Positions 9,297-19,693 of a stretch of DNA of 64,000 nt are shown here, in pieces. Source of the stretch: Ahaetulla prasina (taxonomy: Eukaryota; Chordata; Lepidosauria; Squamata; Colubridae); assembly GCF_028640845.1 (NCBI RefSeq), contig NC_080543.1, positions 7,399,959 to 7,463,958 of the forward strand, in the 5' to 3' direction. The notes beneath the pieces are model-generated. The model did no database searches. It saw nothing but the letters and a program-made list of their open reading frames with translations, and was not told the DNA's origin. The first letter of the stretch is position 1. Every line of letters starts with the position of its first letter. The position numbers and the translations under genes were made by a program.

Positions 9297-10014
9297 CAGG
9301 GGTGTCAAACTTGAGGTGTCCCAGTGGCGTCATGTGATGTATCGTGACTTTTTTTCCCCTCTTTGCTAAATCAGGTGTGGGCATGGCCAGCATGTGACAC
9401 ATCCGGCGCGTGGTGTCGTGTCCCACTCCTCCGCTGACGGCCGGGTCAGGGAAATCCGAATCAGGCTTGCCTCTGCAGCTCTGCCCAAAGTCCTAGCAAA
9501 GTCCTCAGAGCAGGCAGGAGGCCAGAAAGTGACTTCAGCAAGATAAGTTCGACTTTGCCTGACTCAGAGACTGCCAGAAAGCAGATCCTTTATATAGGCC
9601 ATGGGGTGTGGCTCCATGACTCAGCACTCATTAAGGCCTGCCCCTCCCTTCCTTCTGTTGCCTCCGCCTATCCAGTCTTCTGATGCGAGGGTCACTCCAA
9701 TCAGCAGCTGTTGGAAAGAAACTTTCCTCAGGCTCACATGCTGTGGAGGAGGGGGAGGGGTCTAGCTGCTCCGTTTGCCTGGGCATGGAGCCAGGGCTGG
9801 GGCCGGGGGGTGCTCCCTCCTCTGCAGCCTGCTTGGGCATGGAGCCAGGGCTGGGACCGGGAGGTGCCCCCTCCTCTTCAGCTTGTCTGGGCATGGAGCC
9901 AGGACTGGGGCTGGGAGGCATACATTCCTCCGTGTTCGGGAGCAGATAAGAAGGCCCCGGCTGCTGTGAGAGCGGCCAAGACACAACACGCAGGCTGCAG
10001 GCTTGACAGCCCTG
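9297..10014. mobile_element. hAT-like element (CAGGGGTGTCAAAC family) carrying a solo LTR
   Basis: Left end CAGGGGTGTCAAAC, right end GCTTGACAGCCCTG. The 8-bp flanks gtttaagg (9289-9296) and gtttaagt (10015-10022) match at 7 of 8. Non-autonomous. Interrupted by the LTR at 9414-9988. Confidence 0.75.
9414..9988 (-). mobile_element. Solo LTR, family 1
   Basis: TGTCGTG...ACACAACA. Minus sense by the 'cctatataaagg' box (reverse of 9588-9599). Flanks cgtgg and cgcag are only similar. An internal 39-bp-like unit ('gcatggagccagggctgggg') is repeated about three times at 9780-9920, giving spurious proline/glycine-rich frames. Confidence 0.8.
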
Positions 10015-10139
10015 GTTTAAGTAGTTGCTAACGATTTAAGAAGCTTCCAGCACCTGTTTGTGCTCTGAAGCACCATTTTTATTTTTATTTTTTGCTTTTG
10101 AGTCAGTAGCAACGTGACTTGAGCGTTGACATAACATAA

Positions 10140-10805
10140 GCAGACTGCAACTTGCGATGTATTCGTTCAGGGACCGTTCGAAGTTACAACCGCACTGAAA
10201 AAAAGTAACTTCAGCCCAATCCTCGCACTTAACGACCATCGCTGCATCTCCACAACCACACGGATCAGAATCGAGGCGCTTGGCAAACCGGCATGTACTT
10301 ATGATGGTTGCAACCAGGGACGGGCTTCAAAAATTTTTAGCAAGGGGTTCTCTGCTTGGCTGCTGAATGGGCATGACCATGGTGGGCGTGGCCTAATCGG
10401 CCTCCTGCACCATGCTGGGGGGGGGGGTTGCCCTCCCTGGGCTCCAGAGGTTTTCCTCAAGCCTCCAGGAAGGCGAAAATGACCTCCCCAGGCTCTGGAG
10501 GCCCTCTGGAGGCTGGAAATGAGACCAAACTTCTGGTAGGCCTGTTTTTTGCCCTCCCAGAGCCTCTGCGTGTACCCTGCACTTACCTGCATCCAAAACG
10601 AGCCGTGTGGGGAGTCCTGGGAGGGGAGGAGCAGGGTGGGCGGGGCCAGCCACGTGTGGGATTTGGGGGTTCTCCAAACTGCACAGAATCTTAGCTAGAG
10701 GTCCTCCCGAACCCCTGCGAACTCCTAGCAGCCCATCCCTGGTGGTAACATCATGTGATAGCCACCTGTGACCCTTCCCAGCTGGCTTCCAAAAAGCAAA
10801 GTCAC
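10140..10805 (-). mobile_element. Tigger-like MITE fragment split by a hAT element
   Basis: 10140-10314 and 10742-10805 together match the MITE body ('gaccgttcgaagttacaacc', 'ttggcaaaccggcatgtact'). A hAT-like element sits between. Confidence 0.6.
10315..10741. mobile_element. hAT-like non-autonomous element, 427 bp
   Basis: Left end CAGGGACGGGCTTC, right end CAGCCCATCCCTG. Flanks gttgcaac (10307-10314) and gtggtaac (10742-10749) match at 6 of 8. A related copy in the other orientation lies at 14240-14590. Confidence 0.65.
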
Positions 10806-10807
10806 AT

Positions 10808-10878
<71 letters not shown>

Positions 10879-10881
10879 TTT
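10806..10881. repeat. (TTTA)n microsatellite at a LINE 3' end
   Basis: About 19 TTTA units that form the tail of the minus-strand LINE at 10882-11525 (reverse strand: ...TTGTGACA then AAATA repeats). Confidence 0.95.
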
Positions 10882-11130
10882 GTCACAACAGTATATATAA
10901 GCGTAAGCATGAAATAACTACGCTATATAAGCATAAATATAATCGTAAGTATGTAATAACTATATGAAATTGTATACAATCAAAGGGAACATTAGGACAG
11001 GAACGGTAGGCACGTTTGTGCTCTTATGCACGCCCCTTACAGACCTCTTAGGAATGGGGTGAGGTCAACGGTAGATAGTTTTTGGTTAAAGCTTTGGGGA
11101 TTTTGGGAAAAGACCACAGAGTCTGGTAGT

Positions 11131-11267
11131 CAGTGGTGGGATTCAAGTAATTTAACAACCGGTTCTCTGCCCTAATGATTTCTTCCAACAACCAGTTTGT
11201 CCAAGTGCTCAGAAAGTTAACAACTGGTTCTCCTGAAGTGGTGCGAACTGGCTGAATCCCACCACTG
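11131..11267. mobile_element. hAT-type MITE, 137 bp, with perfect 8-bp target duplication
   Basis: Starts CAGTGGTGGGATTCAA and ends TGAATCCCACCACTG. Duplication CTGGTAGT at 11123-11130 and 11268-11275. A short relative of 6450-6867. Confidence 0.93.
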
Positions 11268-11310
11268 CTGGTAGTGCATTCCAGGCATTAACAACTCTGT
11301 TACTGAAGTC

Positions 11311-11520
11311 CTATTTTCTGCAATCAAGATTGGAGCGGTTCACATTAAGCTTAAATCTATTGTGTGCTCTTGTATTGTTGTGACTGAAGCTGAAGTAGTT
11401 CTTCGACAGGTCATGTTGAAGGTGGCGTATTTCTAAATTTTCTAAACCCAGGATTTCAAGTCTGGATTGGAATTGGATTGAAACTGGATTGAAATTGGGG
11501 AAGCCGGATTTGTTTAAAAC
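11311..11520 (-). pseudogene. Family A LINE ORF fragment
   Basis: Minus-strand frame contains LEILGLENLEIRHLQHDL, then FSFSHNNTRAHNRFKLNV and NLDCRK, which align with the C-terminal third of the frame at 23944-24664. Part of the linker between the first two blocks is deleted. It is an inert remnant of a non-LTR reverse transcriptase. Confidence 0.75.
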
Positions 11521-11525
11521 ACACG

Positions 11526-11904
11526 TTTGAAATTTGTCCTTCTGTAACACCCCACCCCGCAACACAGCAAATCAAAGCATAGACCCTGGAAGCTTTTCTG
11601 GGGAGAGAGAGAGTTCTTGGTGGCCCAGCTCAGTGGCTAAGAAAATGGAGCTTCCCTTTAAACATACTGTTCCTTTTTATCCCCTGTGGCTGTCAGCACA
11701 ACACTCGGCATGGAGGCGCTCCTGTGTTTGTTTAAGATGTGCCGTGTTTTGCAAGCTGTTAACAAAAGTCAGCAGTTCTCCGAGAGTGAGGCTGCACAAT
11801 CTATTTTTTTTTGACTCTCGTGCTCTCTAAGCGAAGGAAGAGCACGTTCGGTAAACCGCCTTCTGTTCTTGTATGCTTGCTGTGGGGTGAAAGCTGAGGA
11901 AAGC
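11526..11904. other. Mostly unannotated sequence
   Basis: A short stretch near 11620-11645 ('ggcccagctcagtggctaag') resembles the head of the tRNA SINE family. Otherwise nothing is recognised. Confidence 0.35.
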
Positions 11905-11965
11905 CCTCCCAAGGGGCCAATCACCAGGAGACGGTGAGTTCTAGCTTGCCTTAAGCATGAAAGGC
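11905..11965 (+). mobile_element. Fragment of the internally repeated SINE
   Basis: One copy of the unit 'ggccaatcaccaggagacgg...' found in tandem at 4390-4700 and 49300-49560. Confidence 0.55.
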
Positions 11966-12415
11966 GCTTGGGTGCAGGAATTGGGTGTGTCTAGTCTAAC
12001 GTAGAGAAGAATTAGGGGTGATGTGGTAGCAGTCAATTAGGGTGAAATGCTACCGGTTCAAACCGGTTCGGCCAAACCGATAGCGATGGTGGCAGGTGGT
12101 TCGGAGAACCGGTAGCAACGGCAGTGCAAGGCTCCGCCCACCCGCCTGGTTGTTGTTTACCCTTTGTGCATGCGCAGAAAGGTTTGCACATGCGCAGAGG
12201 GTCCAAAACAGGGTGACGTGCGGGCACACGCACTTCTGAACCGGGAGGGGAAGGTAAGTAGATTTCACCCCTTGTAGCAGTGTTCCACTATCTAGGGGGT
12301 TGCCACAAAGAAGAGGAGGCCAGCCTGTTGTGACCCTCTTCTCCAAAGCACTTAAAGGCGGGACAAGAAGGGGAGGGGTTGGACTAGAAGTCATCCAAAA
12401 TCCTTTCCAACTCTG
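11966..12415 (+). mobile_element. CR1 fragment split by a hAT MITE
   Basis: CR1 ORF2 segment ('gggtgcaggaattgggtgtg...') interrupted at 12034-12273, then resuming at 12274 in 'gtagcagtgttccactatct' through 'ggacaagaag'. Confidence 0.75.
12034..12273. mobile_element. hAT-type MITE (GGGTGAAAT family), 240 bp
   Basis: Termini 'agggtgaaatgctaccggtt' and 'gtagatttcacccctt'. A perfect 8-bp duplication GTAGCAGT lies at 12026-12033 and 12274-12281. Contains paired 'gcatgcgcagaa' motifs. Relatives: 20550-20808, 37485-37716, 39288-39542. Confidence 0.9.
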
Positions 12416-12418
12416 CTA

Positions 12419-12690
12419 TTCTCCAAAGCCCCTGAAGGCAGGACAAGAAGCAATGGGTGGAAACTAATCAAGGAGAGAAGCAGCTTAAAACTAAGGAGAA
12501 ATTTCCTGACAGTGAGAACAATTAATCAGTGGAACAGCTTGCCTCCAGAAGTTGTGAATGCTCCATCACCAGAAGGTTTTAAGAAGAGATGGGACAGCCA
12601 TTTGTCTGAAATGGCATCGGGTTTCCTGCCTGAGCAGAGGGTTGGACTAGAAGACCTCCAAGGTCACCTTCCAACTCTGTTACTCTGACT
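12419..12690 (+). mobile_element. CR1 3' end
   Basis: Covers the WKLIKER to FKKRWDSHLSEM region and the complete 3' UTR ending 'ccaactctgttactctga'. It lies directly after another CR1 piece and is a separate copy. Confidence 0.85.
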
Positions 12691-12714
12691 TTGCTCATCA
12701 GAAGGCTACAAAAG

Positions 12715-13230
12715 GGAACCACACAATGAGGCTGAGGTGAGGCCAGGACCATCTGGGAGTGAGGTGCGGACTCCAGAGCCTCCAGAGGCTGATAGTAGTG
12801 AGGCAGAGGAATAGGAGGAGCCTGTTCCTAATGCACGCATGAGAAGAGCTGCCAGAAGGCAAGAGCAGCTCAAGCAAAAAGGACAACTCGGGAATAGGGC
12901 CAAGAGATGATTGGCTCCTCCCATAAAGCTTAAAAGACCAGCAACGGCATTTGGGCTCTTTGCTGGAAAACAACATTGATAGCCTTGTCTTGTTGCATTT
13001 GTTTCATATCGGTGTCTTCTGAATTTTTGCCAAGAAAATCCTTTGGCAGTTTGCCTAATTGGACCAAGGTTTGTGATAGGACTGAGGAATTGTGTTGGGA
13101 GGAATTTGCTTTAATCTGAGTTGAACAACGCTGGGAATGAATTATTTCTCAGCTGTCTGAATAAAGTTTGTTTGTTTTTTCACAGACTGAATTTCCTACT
13201 ACCTACTTGGGTACCTATTTGGTCACAACA
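12715..13230 (+). mobile_element. Solo LTR, family 3, 5' truncated
   Basis: Aligns with 5230-5733 from 'gaggccaggaccatctggga' to the GGTCACAACA end. The TGTTGTG start is missing. Confidence 0.75.
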
Positions 13231-13620
13231 GTCCTGGATCATCAATCCTAGACAAGCTTTTTGCCGAAGTACTTAAGTGAAGTCATTTTCAAACAGGAAA
13301 TTGACAGCTTTATCCACCAACCTCTCTTCCTCCTCCTTCCCCTTCTTCTTGATAGGTGTCAGTAGACCTTGAAGGGTGCGGAGGTGGAAACTTGTCTCTC
13401 AGAGGGATTTTAAAATCAACTTATTGACATTCTCTAAAGCAACATGACTGGTGATGGCTTGGTGCCAGACTTCGCTTCTGGCTTTGTGAGGATACAAAAT
13501 TATGTTGTGACGCTCCCGTAACATTACTTAATTTTTCTTCGTGGGCTGTGTGGGTACTAAGCTTTGAATGCTTCAAAAACAGGGCATTGAACATCAAAGG
13601 AGTCCTAGAAAGCAGCAAGA
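13231..13620. other. No recognisable feature
   Basis: No gene or repeat family recognised. Short open frames only. Confidence 0.5.
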
Positions 13621-13621
13621 T

Positions 13622-14014
13622 AACAACAACAACAACAACAACAACAACAGAGTTGGAAGGGACCTTGGAGGTCTTCTAGTCCAACCCCCTGCCCAGGCAG
13701 GAAACCCTACACCATTTCAGACAAATGGTTATCCAACATTTTCTTAAAAATTTCCAGTGTTGGAGCATTCACAATTTCTGGAGGCAAGTTGTTCCACTTA
13801 TTGATTGTTCTAACTGTCAGGAAATTTCTCCTTAGTTCTAAGTTGCTTCTCTCCTTGATCAGTTTCCACCCATTGATTCTTGTCCTGCCCTCAGGTGCTT
13901 TGGAGAATAGCTTGACTCCCTCTTCTTTGGGGCAGCCTCTGAGATATTGGAAGACTGCTATCATGTCTCCCCTAGTCCTTCTTTTCATTAAACTAGACAT
14001 GCCGAGTTCCTGAA
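13622..14014 (-). mobile_element. CR1 3' end with (AAC)n tail, minus strand
   Basis: An (AAC)n tract (13622-13649) is the tail. 'agagttggaagggaccttgg' is the reverse of the 3' UTR. The frame 13707-14000 reads GDMIAVFQYLRGCPKEEG, WKLIKERSNLELRRNF, WNNLPPEIVNAPTLEIF to the stop, intact for 97 residues. Confidence 0.9.
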
Positions 14015-14239
14015 AGATAGTTAACCCAAACGTCTGGAGCAGTGAATCTCAACCTTTGCAACTTCAAGGTGTATGGACTTCAGTTTCTCAAAATTCACCA
14101 GCCAGCGTGAGGAGTTGCCAAAGTTGGGAAACATGGACCTGAAGGCTTGTTAGACTTAAGGACCCTATTTCCAATATGTCTTTCAAGAACGTTTAAGATC
14201 CTGGCTCAAAGGTGCTTTTATTTCAGGAGGCAACTGGAC

Positions 14240-14590
14240 CAGGAGTGGGCTGCTGGGTGTTTGCAAGGGTTCGGAAGAACCTCTAGCTAAGATTCTGTGC
14301 AGTTCGGGGAACCCACAAAATCCCACTCCTGGCTGGCCCCACCCACCCTGCCCCGCCCCTCCCAGAAGTCCCCACGTGGCCCGTTTTGGATGCAGGTAAG
14401 TGTAGGGTGTGCGTGGAGGCTCCGGGAGGGCGAAAAACGGGTCTCCGGAGCCTGAGAAGGCCATTTTCGCCCTCCTGGAGGCTTGAGAAAAGCCTCTGGA
14501 GCCCGGGGAGGGCAAAAATGCCTCCTCCTGCCAGTGGTCGACTAGGCCACGCCCACCATGGCCATGCTCACCCAGCAGCTGCCTTTTTGA
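14240..14590. mobile_element. hAT-like non-autonomous element
   Basis: Starts CAGGAGTGGGCTGC. The interior matches 10315-10741 in inverse order ('ctctagctaagattctgtgc', 'tggatgcaggtaagtg', 'ccacgcccaccatggcca'). The right end is indistinct. A decayed piece of another hAT-like repeat ('gtgaatctcaacctttgcaa') lies just upstream at about 14040-14135. Confidence 0.6.
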
Positions 14591-14867
14591 AAGTACTTTT
14601 GGGACAACCATGTGTCTGAGAACCTCCACAGACGTTCCACACCGAAGAGTTCTTAGTTTCAGATCCACCCTGTGGTTCTGTGGAAATGTCTGGTTGGAGG
14701 TCATGGAGATGAAAATGATAGACCTGATGATGGACTTCGATCTGACCAAACAAGGAAGGTTGTCAGAAGACGTCTTTAGAAAATTGTGGCACATTTTCTT
14801 AGACAGGTTTTTCATTCTCATTCTGTGCTTACAGGTATGACTAAATCCACGCCTGACTAAAACGGAG

Positions 14868-15025
14868 ACCAGAATTTCTGTGGCTAAGCGAGACAGCGGT
14901 TAAGTGAGTTCTGACCCATTTTGCGATTTTTCTCGCCGCAGCTGTTGAGGGAATCGCTGCGGTGGTTAAATTAGCAGCACGGTTGTTAAGTGAATCGGGC
15001 TTCCCCGCTGATAGTGAATTTAGTA
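14868..15025 (+). mobile_element. Tigger-like MITE fragment
   Basis: 'tttctgtggctaagcgagac', 'gttaagtgagtt' and 'cacggttgttaagtgaatc' match the left half of the 395-bp family. Confidence 0.65.
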
Positions 15026-15090
15026 CAGACTTTTTTTCGTTTTCTTTGTGACAGTAACTAAGAACACTCTAGTGATTTGGTGAGCAGAGC

Positions 15091-15620
15091 TGTTGTGTCT
15101 GCGCCCCCCCGAGCCGGGCCTCCTGCCAGAAAGTGACTCGGAAAGTGAGGGGGAAGGGCCATCAGGACTTACCTCTGGAGCACTGGCTTCCCTGGCTCAG
15201 CTCCAGGAGCCAGAGGCAGGCCAGGTGGAGGAGATAATGAGGCCTCCGTCCCCTGACTCTTTCCCCCCCCCAGGCCACGCCTCCAGTCCCAGCTGATGGC
15301 AATCAGGCCTGGCTGGATCCTAGGTTTCGTAGGCAGGAGAGGTGGGAACAACAGAAGCAGGGGAGGGGCAGGCCTAGGAAGTGCTGAGTCATGGAGCCAC
15401 ACCCCACAGGATATAAAAGCAGCAAGAGCTGCTGTGCCTCTTCGTAGCAGGCAAATCAACTGCTTAACTAAAAGCTGAAGTACCGTTTGTTCCTGGTTGA
15501 CTCATCGGCATCAGGAGAGATAACAGAGACACTTGGCAGACGCTCGCTAGTTTGCTGCCAGAGCTGATAGTTGCCGGCTAATTAAGTCATCACTCGGACT
15601 GAGGCGAGGGGGACAGAACA
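15091..15620 (+). mobile_element. Solo LTR, family 2
   Basis: Begins TGTTGTGTCTGCG and ends GGACAGAACA (530 bp). A perfect 5-bp duplication AGAGC lies at 15086-15090 and 15621-15625. TATA-like 'ggatataaaagcagc' near 15409. Inverted relatives: 31253-31849 and 34391-34901. Confidence 0.9.
15408..15422 (+). promoter_or_regulatory. TATA box of a family 2 LTR
   Basis: 'aggatataaaagcag' follows the 'gagtcatggagccacaccc' block shared with family 1. Function inferred from position. Confidence 0.45.
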
Positions 15621-15794
15621 AGAGCAGTGAATGTAAATTTGGGCCATATCTTGCAACTAAAAGACATAAATAATACAGAATTCCTAAAGGCTAGAAACAC
15701 AACGGACCGGATCCTGCCTAGATCGACTTGTAATAAATATATTCCGTTTTCATTTCATGAGGTTAAAGTTTCAGACCTTTCACTAGGAGCCATG

Positions 15795-16420
15795 GATTCA
15801 GCTAGTCCAGAATGTGGATGCGCGGGTTATTGAGGGAGTGGTTCGGAGCTCCCACGTAACACCTATCCTGCGCAGACTGCACTGGCTACCTGATGTTTTC
15901 CGGGTGCGCTTCAAGGTATTGGTTACCACCATGGCTTAGGACCGGGCTACTTATGGGACCGCCTACTGCTGGCCTCTATCTCCCAGCGTCCGGTGCGTTC
16001 CCACAGAGAGGGACTCCTCAGGGTGCCGTCAGCCAAACAGTGTCGACTGGCGGCCCCCAGGGGGAGGCCCTTCTCTGTGGGGGCTCCTACCCTGTGGAAC
16101 GAGCTTCCCCCCGGGCTTCGACAACTACCTGACCTTAGGACCTTTCGCCGCGAACTTAAAACCTATTTATTTCGTATGGCTGGACTGGCCTGATTTTAAA
16201 TTCTAAATTTTAAATTTTAATTGAATTTTGATGGGTTTTAAATTTCTGTAATTTTATGGGGTGTAATGCTATTTTAAATTTTCTGGCAAATTTGAATCAG
16301 TTTTTTAAGGGTTGTTTTAATTATGGTGTATGTTTCTGTTTGTATTTTATTTGCCTGTTCACCGCCCTGGGTCCTTCGGGAGAAGGGCGGTATACAAATT
16401 AAAACATTATTATTATTATT
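15795..16420 (+). mobile_element. L2-clade LINE 3' end
   Basis: C-terminal L2 frame with two small disruptions: the HREGLLRVPSAKQCRLAAP block, then LWNELPPGLRQLPDLRTFRR and LKTYLF before a stop at about 16191. The 3' UTR ends in the 'caccgccctgggtccttcgg' stem and an (ATT)n tail. Confidence 0.85.
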
Positions 16421-16692
16421 ATTATTAATTAATCTTGCTGTTGCTGAATGCTGAATCCTTCTCCAATTTTTTGTTTTGTTTTTGTTTTCTTTTGTTTTGT
16501 TTTATGGACAAGAAGCTGGACACTGGAGAAGGAACATTCAGACATATGGGTATTTGATTGCCTGACTGACTTTCTGACAATTTTATAATTGGTCTGTCTG
16601 GGATGCCTTAATTCAGACCCCTGCAGCAATTTATAAAAATAATAAAGGCGGGATCAAAACAAAAAACAAAACCCCACAACAGATTGTAATTA

Positions 16693-17087
16693 TAGGCAGT
16701 CCTCGATTTACGACTATCCTTCAGTCCCAGGTTTCTGTTGCTAAGTTAGGAGAGTTTTGCCTCATTTTATGACCTTTTTGCCACGGTTGTTCGCGAATTG
16801 TTGCAGTGAAGTGAATCACACGGTCGTTAAGTGAATCCAAATCCCCCCCAACCCCGTTGACTTTGCTTGTCGGAAGCCTGCTGGGGAGGTTACAAATGGT
16901 GATCACATGATCCCAGGACATTGCAGCTGTCATCAAGACATGCCAGTTTCTCAATGCCCGAAATTTGATCCATGGGGATGCTGCTATGGCCGTAAGTGTG
17001 AAAACCGGTCATAAGTAACACATTTTTCACTGCCGTTATAACTTTGAATGCTTTCTAAATGAATGGTTGTAAGTTGAGGACTATCTG
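16693..17087 (+). mobile_element. Full-length Tigger-like MITE, 395 bp
   Basis: Ends 'taggcagtcctcgatttacg' and 'taagttgaggactatctg' form terminal inverted repeats, with TA on each side (16691-16692, 17088-17089). This suggests a Tc1/mariner or pogo-type TA target. No coding capacity. It is the reference copy for at least 12 fragments here. Confidence 0.7.
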
Positions 17088-17156
17088 TAGCAACCAATAG
17101 GATTCTTCCGGTTGTAGCATTCTACGCGATCAACTTTTTTTAATAATAATAATAAT

Positions 17157-17212
17157 TATTATGGCTCAGGGGCTAGGATGTTGAGCTTGTCGATCGAAAG
17201 GTCGAAGATTTT
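17157..17212 (+). mobile_element. Head of the tRNA-derived SINE
   Basis: 'ggctcaggggctaggatgtt' then 'gatcgaaaggtcg', the 5' tRNA-like part. It is followed at once by a family B LINE tail. Confidence 0.6.
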
Positions 17213-17394
17213 AATTTAACATAAATGTTTGTATTATTATTAGAATTATATAAGATTATATATTTGTACCCTAAGACTATCATTAAGTTGTAATGTTGTA
17301 CCTTGATGAAGGTATCTTTTCTTTTATGTACACTGAGAGCGTATGCACCAAAGACAAATTCCTTGTGTGTCCAATCACACTTGGCCAATAAAAA
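17213..17394 (+). mobile_element. LINE 'family B' 3' tail
   Basis: Includes 'gtaccttgatgaaggtatct', 'gcaccaaagacaaattcctt' and 'cacacttggccaataaaaaa', then (ATTCT)n. The same ending occurs at 39604-40075, 49135-49187 and 52187-52955, and inverted at 32312 and 36651. Confidence 0.85.
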
Positions 17395-17457
17395 ATTCTA
17401 TTCTATTCTATTCTATTCTATTCTATTCTATTCTATTCTATTCTATTCTATTCTATT
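17395..17457. repeat. (ATTCT)n microsatellite
   Basis: About 12 units, the direct 3' tail of the family B LINE. Confidence 0.97.
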
Positions 17458-17584
17458 GCTAAATGTAATAAATATGATTAATAATATTCTATTTGTATTA
17501 AAAGATATGACACTTAGAATAGAGTGATTGGCATAAAATTGACACATTGAAATATTGAATAACTAAATAATGAAAGATAATAAC

Positions 17585-17980
17585 TGGAGGCTAAAACAGA
17601 TGAAGAACGGTTGCAGGAACTTGGTATGTCCCGTTTAATGAAAAGAAGGACTAGGGGAGACATGATAGCAGTCTTCCAATATCTCAGGGGTTGCCACAAA
17701 GAAGAGGGAGTCGGGCTGTTCTCCAAAGCACCTGAGGGTAGAACAAGAAGCAATGGGTGGAAACTGATCAAGGAGAGAAGCAACTTAGAACTAAGGAGAA
17801 ATTTCCTGACAGTTAGAACAATTAATCAGTGGAACGACTTGCCTGCAGAAGTTGTGAATGCTCCAACACTGGAAATTTTTAAGAAAATGTTGGATAACCA
17901 TCTGACTGAGATGGTGTAGGGTTTCCTGCCTGGGCAGGGGGTTGGACTAGAAGGCCTCCAAGGTCCCTTCCAACTCTGAT
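17585..17980 (+). mobile_element. CR1 3' end with open ORF2 C-terminus
   Basis: The frame 17611-17919 is open for 102 residues: MSRLMKRRTRGDMIAVFQYL, WKLIKERSNLELRRNF, INQWNDLPAEVVNAPTL to HLTEMV stop. An intact 3' UTR follows. The endonuclease and catalytic domain are missing. Confidence 0.9.
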
Positions 17981-17982
17981 GA

Positions 17983-18062
<80 letters not shown>
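17981..18062. repeat. (ATT)n microsatellite at a CR1 3' end
   Basis: About 27 ATT units follow the CR1 terminus directly. Confidence 0.97.
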
Positions 18063-18063
<1 letters not shown>

Positions 18064-18612
18064 ATAAAAATATGTATATTATTACTAGAATTATATAAGC
18101 TTGTTAAATGAAACAAATATGGTTAATACTATTTTATTTGTATCAAAATGTATGACACGCAGGTATCACAGTGTCTACGCATTGATGTGTTTGTAAAAAA
18201 TAAAAAAAATAAAAAGCTTGAAAAGATAAGAGGATGCAAAGCAATAAATGACACAGTGTCCTAAAGGAAGAAAATGACTGAATGTTCAAAAAGCTTCCGT
18301 CGTACTCTTTAGTTATTCTAATTTTGTTCTCCGCATTACAGATTGCCCTTCTATTTTTATTTTAATCTGCCCCCGCATCCTTTCGCTTCCATTCTAGAAA
18401 ACAACTTCACGCAAAGCTCAGAATAATGCTTAATAAATCACAGTTTGTTGCAACTGTTCGAGATCGCTTTCAATCAATTATCAATTACGGAAACAACTTG
18501 TGCATGCTAAGAAAAATGCAGCCTCAAAAAGTTCCTTTGTTTTCCCCATCAATAAATGGATGGGGTATTCAGATATATTTTCAAAGATGAAAGATACAGT
18601 TGCTAACAGGAC
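18063..18612. other. No recognisable feature
   Basis: AT-rich sequence without recognised repeats or coding potential. Confidence 0.5.
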
Positions 18613-18620
18613 ATCTAAGC

Positions 18621-19685
18621 CCGTGATGGCAAACCACAGGTAGCACGCAGAGCTCTCTCTGCGGGCACACAAACCATCGCCCCAGTTCAGCTCCACCTCC
18701 ATTTGTGTGCGCCTCCCGCTGGCCAACTGTTTTTTAGGTCTTTGCAGGGGTAGGGCGCATGTGGGAGATGCGCACGCATGCAAAAGGGATGTCGTGTCCC
18801 ACTCCTCCTCTGACGGCCGGGTCGGGGAAGTCCGTATCAAGCGTGCCTCTGCAGCTTTGCCAAAGTTCTGTCAGAGTTCTCAGGGCAGGCAGGAGACCAG
18901 GATGTGACTTCAGCAATCCAAATTAGACTTTGCCTGACTCAAAGAATGCCAGAAAGCAGATCCTTTATATAGGCCATGGGGTGTGGCTCCATGACTCAGC
19001 ACTTATCCAGGCCTGCCCCTCCCTTCCTTTTGCTGACGTCGCCTCTCCATTCTCCGGAAACGTGAATCCGTCCACCCTCCAGCTGCCGGCAATTCCAGCT
19101 CGTGACTGGCTTCACACTCCCCAGGCTCACATGCTGTGGGGGAGGGGCCCAGCTGCTCCGTTTGTCCGGGCATGGTGCCAGGACTGGGGGCTGGAGGCAT
19201 GTCAGGCCATTCGTCTTGCTCAGACTGTCCGGGCATGGTGCCAGAACTGGGGACTGGAGGCATGCCAGGACATTCTTCTGTACTATCAGTGTCTGGCAGG
19301 AGATGAGAGGGGCCCGGCTGCGGAGAGGGGGGCGAGCGAGGCACAACAAGGGATTGGGGTCATGTGTGCAGGCACGGGGGTGGGGGGAGCACGTGGGGGT
19401 GCAGCGCATCCCCCTACAGCCCGCTTTTGGTCCTAGGAAGCTGTAAGGAGGCCTGGTAAGCCCAAAAGGGGGACGTGGGGATCACACGCGCATGCACAGG
19501 GTGCGTGGGGGGTGTCACATGTGCATGCATGGGGGGGGTGGAAGCACGGGAGGGGTTGCACACGTATGTGCAAGAGGCAAGGCGTGCAGGGGGGGGTGCC
19601 ACATGCACGTTGCATTATGGGTGCCGGCACACATGCACGCACGCCCAGTTTTGGCACAGGACGACAAAAAGGTTAGCCATCACTG
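18621..19685. mobile_element. hAT-like element (TGATGGCGAACC family) carrying a solo LTR
   Basis: Left end CCGTGATGGCAAACC, right end GGTTAGCCATCACTG. Flanks atctaagc (18613-18620) and atctaggc (19686-19693) match at 7 of 8. Interrupted by the LTR 18790-19348. The right flank is shared with the next element. Confidence 0.75.
18790..19348 (-). mobile_element. Solo LTR, family 1
   Basis: TGTCGTG...GCACAACA with a perfect 5-bp duplication AGGGA (18785-18789 and 19349-19353). The minus-sense TATA box is the reverse of 'cctttatataggcc' near 18961. Confidence 0.9.
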
Positions 19686-19693
19686 ATCTAGGC

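Larger units (their letters stand above)
10882..11525 (-). mobile_element. CR1-like LINE 'family A', 3' part
   Basis: The reverse strand ends in 'ttgttgtgacaaataaa', as does the longer copy at 23944-24925. The ORF end is at about 11311-11520 and the 3' UTR below it. A hAT MITE (11131-11267) is inserted in the 3' UTR. Confidence 0.75.

Noticed and set aside
9631..9984. Proline/glycine-rich frames that looked collagen-like
   Set aside because: Repeated GC-rich units in the family 1 LTR. The same frames recur at 2180, 19003, 25534 and 48180.
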